From NCBI GenBank assembly GCA_903820955.1, contig CAIJJH010000048.1, positions 1 through 8,382 of the forward strand: DNA of 8,382 nucleotides, given 5' to 3'. Source of the stretch: an uncultured Micrococcales bacterium. GTDB taxonomy: Bacteria > Actinomycetota > Actinomycetes > Actinomycetales > Microbacteriaceae. The position numbers and the translations under genes are program-made. Each line of letters starts with the position of its first letter. The first letter of the stretch is position 1. Below are positions 1-5,741 of this stretch, one piece after another. The notes under the pieces were generated by a model. That model had not been told where the DNA came from. It saw only the letters and a program-made list of their open reading frames with translations, and searched no databases.

Positions 1-937
1 CCTCGGCGATAACGCCTGGGGAATAGTCGAGATTCGATCGGTAGTGCGCCGATCCGAGCCAGTAGCGAACAGCCGTGGGGCTCCCCTGATCGAATACCTC
101 ATCGACCGAGACACCGTTGCCCAAAGACTTGGACATTTTCTGCCCCGAAACCGTGACCAAGCCGTTGTGCAACCAATAGCTAGCGAAGCCGTAACCTGCC
201 GCACTCGATTGCGCCAGCTCGTTTTCGTGGTGCGGAAACCTAAGGTCGAGCCCGCCACCGTGAATGTCGAAGGATTCGCCGAATTCCGCGTAGGTCATAG
301 CCGAGCACTCGATGTGCCAACCCGGTCGCCCAACACCCCAGGGTGAATCCCAGGCGGCGGTTTCTGGTTCGCCTACCTTCGGAGCCTTCCAGAGCGCAAA
401 GTCGTGAGCGGCTCTGCGACCACCACCGATGGCCTCGCCCTCCATGTTTTCAAGCTTTTGGTTGGTCAGTTCACCGTAACTTGACCACGATGCGGTGTCG
501 AAGAACACGTTGGCGCTTCCGTCGGCCTGGTACGCATGCCCTCGTTCGATCAGGGTTTCGATCAGCGAGATCATGCCGGCAATGTGTTCGGTCGCGTGCG
601 GGCGGTTCTCGACTCCTGCGCCGATTGACTCGTAAACCGAGTTGAAGAGCGCATCGACTTCGGCCGCGAGTTCGCGCCAGTCGCGCCCCTGCTCCTTGGC
701 GTTCGCAAGAACCTTGTCGTCGATGTCGGTGACGTTTCGAACCATTTTCACGTCTAAGCCGTGACCGATTCGCAACCAATTGGCGATGATGTCGAAGGCC
801 ACGGCACTTCGAAGGTGGCCTAGGTGCGGTGCTGACTGAACTGTCGGCCCACAAACGTAGATGGAAGCCTCACCGGGCTTGATTGGTGCGAAGGCGCGCA
901 GCTGCCCAGTTTTTGAGTCTTGCAGGCTTAGGCTCAC
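1..937 (-). CDS. cysS: Cysteinyl-tRNA synthetase, N-terminal 312 residues (runs off left edge)
   Basis: Class I aminoacyl-tRNA synthetase that attaches cysteine to tRNA-Cys in the cytoplasm. I translated the minus strand from GTG at 937-935; the frame is open to base 1, giving 312 of the usual 460 or so residues. Visible motifs are VCGPTVQSAPHLGH (HIGH-type box at 38-41), TDIDDKV near 70-76, GGGLDLRFPHHENE (227-240) and GQKMSKSLGN (KMSKS box 267-271). The expected zinc ligands are present: C29, C211, H236 and E240. The VCGPTVQ start of the core favours CysS over its mycothiol paralogue MshC. The GTG start overlaps the ispDF stop (GTGA, 937-934), which suggests translational coupling; the Shine-Dalgarno is weak. 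It is the last visible gene of the carD-ispDF-cysS operon. The C-terminal anticodon-binding part lies outside the window. Confidence 0.97.
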   Translation of the reverse strand, partial: MSLSLQDSKTGQLRAFAPIKPGEASIYVCGPTVQSAPHLGHLRSAVAFDIIANWLRIGHGLDVKMVRNVTDIDDKVLANAKEQGRDWRELAAEVDALFNSVYESIGAGVENRPHATEHIAGMISLIETLIERGHAYQADGSANVFFDTASWSSYGELTNQKLENMEGEAIGGGRRAAHDFALWKAPKVGEPETAAWDSPWGVGRPGWHIECSAMTYAEFGESFDIHGGGLDLRFPHHENELAQSSAAGYGFASYWLHNGLVTVSGQKMSKSLGNGVSVDEVFDQGSPTAVRYWLGSAHYRSNLDYSPGVIAE

Positions 938-2073
938 GATTCCAGCCTATCCAAGCGCCTTTTGATAAGTGCGGTAGCCACAGCGGCGACTCCCTCGCCG
1001 TTGCCTAGGAATCCGAGACCGTCGGTGGTCGTTGCGCCGATTGTGACCGGTGCCCCGATCAGTGCGGTCAGTGCGGTCTCGACTTTGCCGCGGTGAGGGG
1101 CAACCTTCGGGCGATTGCCGATGATTTGCGCCGAAACATTGCCGACCTGCCAGCCTGCGGCATCCAAAAGGCGAATCGTCTCGGCTAGGAACACCGAACC
1201 GTTTGCGCCTGAAAATTCTGGGCGGTTTACGCCGAAGTTTGAACCGATGTCTCCGAGACCCGCGGCCGAAAGCAGCGCGTCCACAATGGCGTGGCTGAGG
1301 GCGTCGCCGTCGGAGTGGCCGTCCAAGCCTCGCTCGCCCTCCCAGAGCACTGTGCCGAGGTACAGCGGCTTTGCTGAGTCTTCGGTGAACCGGTGGGTGT
1401 CGGTGCCAACGCCGGTTCGAGTTTCGGTTTCGAGGTCTTCTGCGGTCGTGATCTTGTATGCCTTGACGTCGCCTTCAACGAATCGAATCGAGGCTCCGGC
1501 GGCCTGCATCAGCGCGGCGTCGTCGGTGAAGTCAGAGGTGGCGCCTGCGTATCCGGCCAAAAGTGCAGCAGTCATAAAGCCTTGGGGTGTCTGTGCCCGG
1601 CGAAGCTGGCTTCGATCAACGGTTTCGAGAACCTGCTCACCCTCGACTCGTTTGATCGTGTCGACAACCTCGAGAACTGGCACCGTGCCCATGCCTGTCT
1701 CGCGAACGCTATCGGCGACCCGGTCAAAAACGGCTGCCGGGGTGAAAGCCCTGGCCGCATCGTGAACTAGGACGATTTGGGCGGTCACAACAGCGAGGGC
1801 GTTTGCAATCGATTGCTGGCGAGTGCCCCCTCCGGCAACGACAACGTATTGAACATCGCCAACGGCTTCTGCCACAAGCCGTGAAACCTGCTCGAGGTGG
1901 CCTGCGGGTGCCGCGACCACTATTTGGCTCAGCCCGCGAGCGCGCGAAGCTCCACTAAGTGCGTGTTCAAGGATTGTCTTGCCCGAAAACTCAACCAGAG
2001 CCTTCGGTTTGTCTGCGCCAAGGCGCAAACCGAGACCACCGGCAACCAAAACCACCGCTAGATCCGGCGTCAT
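934..2073 (-). CDS. ispDF: Bifunctional IspD/IspF (MEP pathway enzyme)
   Basis: Fusion of 2-C-methyl-D-erythritol 4-phosphate cytidylyltransferase (IspD, about residues 1-215) and 2-C-methyl-D-erythritol 2,4-cyclodiphosphate synthase (IspF, about 220-379), two non-consecutive steps of the MEP isoprenoid pathway. IspD signatures: VLVAGGLGLRLGADKPK (8-24), VHDAARAF (103-110), RAQTPQGF (159-166), and KITTAEDL with K207. IspF signatures: GTDTHRF with metal ligands D225 and H227, DGHSDGDALSHAI with H261, GDIGSNFG, and the C-terminal TTTDGLGFLGNGEG. The arginine usually found in that last motif (GRGEG) is N358 here. ATG at 2073 is 6 nt after the carD stop, with AGAAGGA about 10 nt upstream inside the carD end. 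Fused IspDF proteins are known in Microbacteriaceae relatives and in some proteobacteria, so the fusion itself is not new. Confidence 0.97.
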   Translation of the reverse strand: MTPDLAVVLVAGGLGLRLGADKPKALVEFSGKTILEHALSGASRARGLSQIVVAAPAGHLEQVSRLVAEAVGDVQYVVVAGGGTRQQSIANALAVVTAQIVLVHDAARAFTPAAVFDRVADSVRETGMGTVPVLEVVDTIKRVEGEQVLETVDRSQLRRAQTPQGFMTAALLAGYAGATSDFTDDAALMQAAGASIRFVEGDVKAYKITTAEDLETETRTGVGTDTHRFTEDSAKPLYLGTVLWEGERGLDGHSDGDALSHAIVDALLSAAGLGDIGSNFGVNRPEFSGANGSVFLAETIRLLDAAGWQVGNVSAQIIGNRPKVAPHRGKVETALTALIGAPVTIGATTTDGLGFLGNGEGVAAVATALIKRRLDRLES

Positions 2074-2079
2074 GGCAGG

Positions 2080-2595
2080 TTAGTCCTTCTTGGTGGAGAG
2101 AACTTTTTCGACCTCGCCGGCAGCCGCTTCTTCGGTGATACCGCGGGCGAGAGCCCACTCGGATTCAAGAACCTGACGAGCCTTGGCGAGCATGCGCTTT
2201 TCGCCAGCCGAAAGACCCTTGTCTTGGTCGCGGCGCCAAAGGTCGCGAACCACCTGAGCGACCTTCATGACCTCGCCCGAGTCGAGCTTTTCGTTGTTGG
2301 CCTTGTAACGGCGTGACCAGTTGGTTGGTTCTTCGACGAATTCTTCGCGAAGGCACTTCTTGACCTCTTTGAGCTGGTCGTCGTCGATAACCTTGCGAAC
2401 AGGAACCTGACCTTCGTCTGTTCCGATCTTCGATACCGGGATCCAAATGTGCAGCGAGGTGATTGAAACCTCGAGGCGAAGGTGTGGCTCAACCTCTCCG
2501 CGGAATGGGCGATCGGCGATTTCGACGATTTTTGCCGCACCGTGGTGCGGATACATTACTGTCTTGCCCTTTTTGAGGTGAGCTGGGGTTGCCAT
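2080..2595 (-). CDS. carD: CarD-family RNA polymerase-binding transcription regulator
   Basis: Global actinobacterial transcription factor that binds the RNA polymerase beta lobe and stabilises open promoter complexes, notably at rRNA promoters. The 171-residue product has an N-terminal Tudor-like RNAP-interaction domain (about 8-70, with VMYPHHGAA at 13-21) and a helical DNA-binding domain. The latter contains EEPTNWSRRYKAN (88-100, minor-groove wedge W93), VVRDLWRRDQ (115-124) and GLSAGEKRMLAKARQ (127-141), nearly identical to mycobacterial CarD as I recall it. I chose ATG 2595 rather than an upstream start at 2640, because MATPAHLKKGKTVMYPHHG matches the family N-terminus and AAGGG lies about 10 nt upstream. 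The upstream extension would also run through the promoter. It heads the carD-ispDF-cysS operon, the same order as in mycobacteria. The N-terminal half is much more divergent than the C-terminal half. Confidence 0.96.
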   Translation of the reverse strand: MATPAHLKKGKTVMYPHHGAAKIVEIADRPFRGEVEPHLRLEVSITSLHIWIPVSKIGTDEGQVPVRKVIDDDQLKEVKKCLREEFVEEPTNWSRRYKANNEKLDSGEVMKVAQVVRDLWRRDQDKGLSAGEKRMLAKARQVLESEWALARGITEEAAAGEVEKVLSTKKD

Positions 2596-2620
2596 GGAGT
2601 TAATTCCCTTCGAAAGAACG

Positions 2621-2649
2621 ATTTTACCACAGACACCCAAGTTTCTAAA
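2621..2649 (-). promoter_or_regulatory. Predicted sigma70-type promoter of the carD operon
   Basis: Read on the minus strand, TTTAGA (2649-2644) and TAAAAT (2626-2621) are separated by exactly 17 bp, matching the -35 consensus at 4 of 6 and the -10 at 5 of 6 positions. The -10 is preceded by TGG, an extended -10 feature. A start near 2614 would leave a leader of about 19 nt holding the carD Shine-Dalgarno. This is a pattern match only; no transcript data are available. Confidence 0.6.
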
Positions 2650-2652
2650 GGG

Positions 2653-2684
2653 TAAACTAGACGGGTCTGCTGCCCATTTAAGGA
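2653..2684 (+). promoter_or_regulatory. Possible -10 element and RBS of the lipoprotein gene
   Basis: TAAACT at 2653-2658 fits the actinobacterial TANNNT -10 pattern and would give a leader of about 23 nt. No convincing -35 lies 16-18 bp upstream. AAGGA at 2680-2684 is a good Shine-Dalgarno core but sits only 3 nt from the ATG at 2688, shorter than usual. The -10 lies just outside the carD -35 on the other strand, so the two promoters face away from each other within 92 bp. Confidence 0.35.
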
Positions 2685-2687
2685 ATT

Positions 2688-3164
2688 ATGAACATTCAAA
2701 AAACCGTCACCGTAGGTTTCCTGGCCGCCACACTGCTCCTCGGAACCACTGGTTGTAGCCTGACCAGCCAAGCCGAGAACGAAATGGTCGCCATCTCTAG
2801 CGACGGCACCCTCGCCAACATCGGCAACGTAAAGCTTCGCAACATGATCTACCTGAGCACCGGAACCGGTGTCGGCAAACTAATTGGTGCGGCAGTCAAC
2901 ACTGGCGACAAAGATGTTCAGCTGCAGATTCAGTTTGTGGACTTTGACTTATTTGCAAAAACCCAACCCGTTTTAATCCCAGCCGGTGAAGCGGTGTCTT
3001 GGGGTTCAAACCCAGGGGTCCCAGCTCTCGATTTGAATATCTCGGGGCGCCCAGGAAGCAACACAACTATCTGGGTTTCGATCGACGGCGCCACCGGGTT
3101 GCCAGTAACGGTTCCGATTCTTGACGGCACTCTAGAGCAGTACGCGCCTTACTTCAAAAACTAG
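2688..3164 (+). CDS. Small putative lipoprotein of unknown function
   Basis: A 158-residue protein with a lipoprotein-type signal peptide: a short basic N-region (K5), a hydrophobic core at about 7-19, and LLGTTGC with the predicted lipidated cysteine at C23. The lipobox is slightly off consensus because -3 is Thr rather than Leu/Val/Ile. The mature part (about 136 residues) looks all-beta, with stretches such as NVKLRNMIYLS and GAAVNTGDKDVQLQIQFVDF that resemble a small Ig-like or copper-chaperone-like sandwich, but I see no metal-ligand motif. It would be anchored on the outer face of the membrane. As I recall, a similar small lipoprotein sits beside carD and the RegX3-type regulator in other Microbacteriaceae, sometimes under the misleading name 'DNA modification methylase'; nothing here resembles a methylase. 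It is divergent from carD, and its TAG stop shares CTAG with the convergent regX3-like gene. Confidence 0.85.
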   Translation: MNIQKTVTVGFLAATLLLGTTGCSLTSQAENEMVAISSDGTLANIGNVKLRNMIYLSTGTGVGKLIGAAVNTGDKDVQLQIQFVDFDLFAKTQPVLIPAGEAVSWGSNPGVPALDLNISGRPGSNTTIWVSIDGATGLPVTVPILDGTLEQYAPYFKN

Positions 3165-3841
3165 GCTTCGAACTTGTAACCGAGGCCTCGCACCGTTATA
3201 AGGTGCTGAGGGCGCTCCGAATCAGGCTCAATTTTGTTTCGCAAGCGTTTCACGTGCACGTCCAAGGTCTTGGTGTCGCCGAAGTAGTTCGAGCCCCAGA
3301 CTCGCTCAATGATCAGATGACGCGGCAACACGCGATTCACGTTTCGCATCAGAAGCTCGAGCAGCTCGAATTCCTTCAGTGGGAAAGCGACCTTGTTGCC
3401 ATCGACCGTGACGATGTGGCGTTCGATGTCCAACCTGACCGGCCCTGCCGTGAGTATGTCTTCGTCATCGAATACTGGGTCGGTTCGGCGACTGAGCACC
3501 TTGTTGATTCTGGCAATGATTTTCGAAGATGACGCAAGCTTGGTGATGTAATCGTCCGCACCGATTTCGAGCCCCACGACCTCGTCGGTTTCTGAATCTT
3601 TTGCCGTCAGCATGATGATCGGCACATTTGAGGTTTGACGAATCGTGCGGCAGACCTCGTTGCCGCTGATGCCGGGAAGCATTAAGTCGAGGAGTATCAG
3701 GTCTGGGGAGCTATCTGCGAAGCGGGCAAGCGCTTCATGGCCGTCGGCTGCGAGCACAACCTCGTGGCCTTCCTTCGGTAACAAAACCGCAAGAGTTTCG
3801 CGGTATGAAGCTTCGTCTTCGACGACCAAGATTTTAGCCAT
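3161..3841 (-). CDS. regX3: RegX3/PhoP-type OmpR-family response regulator
   Basis: DNA-binding response regulator of a phosphate-starvation two-component system, 226 residues. The receiver domain (about 2-118) has the acidic pair E8/D9, phospho-acceptor D52 (LLDLMLPGISG), T79 and conserved K101. The winged helix (about 132-226) contains PLKEFELLELLMRN, VWGSNYFGDTKTLDVHVKRL (the recognition-helix region) and HLITVRGLGYKFE, closely matching mycobacterial RegX3 as I recall it. I chose ATG 3841 over TTG 3847 because MAKILVVEDE is the family start and GAAGAAGG is well placed upstream. It overlaps the senX3 end by 8 nt (3834-3841), so the two are probably co-translated. Odd points: the nearly invariant proline after K101 is L102, and the alpha4/alpha5 residues that normally form a K/R-E dimer salt bridge are E87 and K107, a reversed pair. 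The symbol is by similarity; mtrA and phoP are less likely. Confidence 0.92.
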   Translation of the reverse strand: MAKILVVEDEASYRETLAVLLPKEGHEVVLAADGHEALARFADSSPDLILLDLMLPGISGNEVCRTIRQTSNVPIIMLTAKDSETDEVVGLEIGADDYITKLASSSKIIARINKVLSRRTDPVFDDEDILTAGPVRLDIERHIVTVDGNKVAFPLKEFELLELLMRNVNRVLPRHLIIERVWGSNYFGDTKTLDVHVKRLRNKIEPDSERPQHLITVRGLGYKFEA

Positions 3842-4976
3842 TAGCAACCTTCTTCTTCGCTACTAACTTTTTATCGGCCAAAGGTAACCGCAAGGTAAAC
3901 GTCGAGCCAATTCCCGGCTTTGATGAAACCTTGATTTCGCCGAGGTGAGAAGTGATCACGTGTTTGACGATACTTAGCCCCAAGCCAGTTCCGCCAGTTT
4001 CTCTAGAACGAGCCGGATCGGTGCGGTAGAAACGTTCAAAGATTCGCTTGAGATCCTCTTTGGAGATGCCGACACCGGCGTCGACGACTGTCACTTCGGC
4101 GACGTTTCCACTCTGCGAGAGTGAGACCCCGACTTTTGAACCCTCGGCTGAGTAGACGATCGCGTTTTCGACGATGTTCTTGAATGCCACCGCGAGCATC
4201 TCTTCGTCACCGATTACCCGAACACCTTTTTCGCCCAGGTAGTCGATTTTCACCTTTCGACGCTCGGCCTTGAATGCGTTTCGGTCTATCGCGTCGCGGA
4301 CCACGGCGTCCAGATCAATGATCTCGGCTCCGACAATGGTTTCTGCGGCTTGAATCCGAGAAAGCTGAATGATGTCTTTAACCAGAGCGCTGAGCCGCTT
4401 GGACTCCTTGAGTACGTTCTCAGAGAACTTCTGCACCAGTTCGGGATCGTTGGTGTTGTCTAGAATCGCCTCCGAGAGCAGGCCGATTGCGCCAACCGGA
4501 GTCTTGAGTTCATGCGAGATATTGGCCATGAAGTCGCGCCGGGTTTCGTCTAGCCTTTGAGACTCAGTCTTGTCATCGACAATCAACAGGACGCTGCCAG
4601 CACCAAGATTTGCAGCCCTAGCGCGAACGAAAAGCTTCTTGACACCCTTGATTCCAGCGTTGAGTTCGAGCTCTTCGACCTCGATAACCTGTGATTCTCG
4701 AGCGCGCTCCACGAGTTCGAGAAGCTCTTTGTGAACGATGATTCTGTCGCGGATCAAACCCATGGCCAAGGCGCTGGTGGTGGCTCGAACCACTCGGTTC
4801 TGCGGGCTCAAAACAATGCCCGCTTCGGCCAAAACCTCGAGAAGTTCGGCTGCACCATCTGAAATCGCGGCGGCTTCGTCGTATTTGGCCAAGACATCCT
4901 GGCGAACGAAAAACACGAGCAGACCCATCGCACTCATTCCGAGCACGAAAGCGAGTATCAGCAACCAGAAGTTCAC
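3834..4976 (-). CDS. senX3: SenX3-like sensor histidine kinase
   Basis: Membrane-bound histidine kinase partner of the regulator encoded immediately downstream; 380 residues. One clear transmembrane helix (about 3-24) is followed by a PAS-like region (about 35-135), with no extracellular sensor loop, as expected for kinases that read phosphate status through the Pst/PhoU complex. HisKA: RDFMANISHELKTPVGA with H155. HATPase: N-box around N267-N271 (NIVENAIVYS), G1 DAGVGI (299-304), F-box RIFERFYR, and G2 GGTGLGLSIVKH (328-339). Mycobacterial SenX3 has the same RDF-AN-SHELKTPVGA and ERF-R-D-ARSR-TGG blocks. The GTG start at 4976 is the farthest upstream possible, because an in-frame TAA lies 6 nt before it. 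GGAGG is at 4994-4990, an unusually long 13 nt away. It is divergent from phoU. Confidence 0.93.
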   Translation of the reverse strand: MNFWLLILAFVLGMSAMGLLVFFVRQDVLAKYDEAAAISDGAAELLEVLAEAGIVLSPQNRVVRATTSALAMGLIRDRIIVHKELLELVERARESQVIEVEELELNAGIKGVKKLFVRARAANLGAGSVLLIVDDKTESQRLDETRRDFMANISHELKTPVGAIGLLSEAILDNTNDPELVQKFSENVLKESKRLSALVKDIIQLSRIQAAETIVGAEIIDLDAVVRDAIDRNAFKAERRKVKIDYLGEKGVRVIGDEEMLAVAFKNIVENAIVYSAEGSKVGVSLSQSGNVAEVTVVDAGVGISKEDLKRIFERFYRTDPARSRETGGTGLGLSIVKHVITSHLGEIKVSSKPGIGSTFTLRLPLADKKLVAKKKVANG

Positions 4977-5092
4977 GCCTTAAGGGTAACCTCCAGTCAA
5001 ACTATTTTTCTCGGGGTTAAGGGTTTGTTTGGCAATCGTTTACTATTCACTGAGAGGCTCTTTACTAACTAGCAACCGAATGAAGGTGCACC
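4977..5092. promoter_or_regulatory. senX3/phoU divergent control region with repeated TTAAGGGT
   Basis: This 116-bp gap is the longest non-coding stretch in the window. It holds two exact copies of TTAAGGGT (4980-4987 and 5016-5023), spaced 36 bp start to start. A candidate phoU -10, TACTAT (5041-5046), has AAGGGT, the end of the second copy, where a -35 would be expected (17 bp spacing). A weak native -35 replaced by an activator site would suit RegX3-type control, but the match to known PHO boxes is not clear. The first copy lies between the senX3 Shine-Dalgarno and its GTG. phoU has AAGG about 6 nt before its ATG. I could not identify a convincing senX3 promoter. Confidence 0.4.
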
Positions 5093-5737
5093 ATGCGCGA
5101 AGTTTTCCAAAATGAACTCAAAGAGGTTCAGGACCGCCTAGTTGAGATTGCCTCCGACGTCACCAACGTCATGAAAAACGCGACCATTGCGTTCACGACT
5201 TCGGACGTCACCGTTGCAGATCAGGCAATCGCCAGCGCCGACGCCATCAGCGAAAAGGCCCTAACCCTCGACGAGCTCGTGATTCGGATCCTCGCCCGTC
5301 AGTCTCCGGTTGCCCGCGACCTCCGAATCCTAGTTTCGGCTCTTCGCATGAGCGCTTCACTCGAGCGAATGGGCGCTCTTGCTTCGCACATCGCGCAGAT
5401 CGCCCGATTTAGATTCCCTGGGTCCGCTGTTCCGGAAAGCCTCATGCCGGTTTTCGTTGAGATGGGCAAACTAGACGTCGAGCTAGGCAAGAAAATCACG
5501 AAACTGCTGGCCAACCCAGACGTAGACGTTGCCCGATCGATTCAGGCCGAAGACGAGCGAGTTGACGAGCTACACCGAGGCGTTTTCGAGACAGTTCTAG
5601 CCGATTCTTGGAAAGAGAACGCGATGTTCACCGTCGACGTGACTCTTGCAAGCCGTTATCACGAGCGCTTCGCCGACCACGTGGTCGACATCTCCGCCAA
5701 GGTCAGCTATTTGACCACCGGCGACTGGTCTGAGTAA
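5093..5737 (+). CDS. phoU: PhoU-type phosphate signalling regulator
   Basis: Cytoplasmic all-helical protein that links the Pst phosphate transporter to the SenX3-type kinase and keeps the phosphate regulon off when phosphate is plentiful; 214 residues, normal length. It has the two tandem three-helix PhoU repeats. Repeat one contains LARQSPVARDLRILVSALR (67-85) and LERMGALASHIAQIAR (90-105). Repeat two contains AEDERVDELHR and ASRYHERFADHVVDISAKV (186-204). The first metal-type motif reads ERMGA rather than ERIGD. As I recall, mycobacterial PhoY2 reads the same way, so I do not count it as a defect; the second motif keeps ERFAD. ATG 5093 is preceded by GAAGG at good spacing. It is divergent from senX3-regX3 and convergent with gpmA (4 bp gap). 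No pst genes are visible, so its transporter partner must be encoded elsewhere. Confidence 0.94.
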   Translation: MREVFQNELKEVQDRLVEIASDVTNVMKNATIAFTTSDVTVADQAIASADAISEKALTLDELVIRILARQSPVARDLRILVSALRMSASLERMGALASHIAQIARFRFPGSAVPESLMPVFVEMGKLDVELGKKITKLLANPDVDVARSIQAEDERVDELHRGVFETVLADSWKENAMFTVDVTLASRYHERFADHVVDISAKVSYLTTGDWSE

Positions 5738-5741
5738 CTAA

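Noticed and set aside
44..645. Two plus-strand open frames of 100 codons and a 127-codon minus frame inside cysS
   Set aside because: The correct minus frame here gives a full CysS core with HIGH, KMSKS and zinc ligands; these other frames give Arg/Pro-rich products without any motif.
1115..1765. Long plus-strand open frame of 216 codons opposite ispDF
   Set aside because: It is antisense to a well-supported gene with intact motifs in both domains. Its product is rich in Ser, Arg and Ala with no domain, as expected for a shadow frame in a moderately GC-rich gene.
934..2073. IspD-IspF fusion as a novel architecture
   Set aside because: IspDF fusions are well known, including in relatives of this group.
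2596..2640. Upstream start for carD at 2640 adding 15 residues
   Set aside because: The extension crosses the predicted promoter, has no Shine-Dalgarno and does not match CarD N-termini; ATG 2595 has AAGGG in place.
3190..3206. GCACC-7 nt-GGTGC inverted repeat near the lipoprotein/regX3 junction
   Set aside because: Only a 5-bp stem with a 7-nt loop inside coding sequence and no U-tract; too weak to call a terminator.
3842..3847. TTG start for the response regulator two codons upstream
   Set aside because: ATG at 3841 gives the family-typical MAKILVVEDE start with good Shine-Dalgarno spacing.
5363..5377. PhoU first motif ERMGA lacks the Asp of ERIGD
   Set aside because: As I recall, mycobacterial PhoY2 also has ERMGA, so this appears normal for actinobacteria rather than a loss of function.
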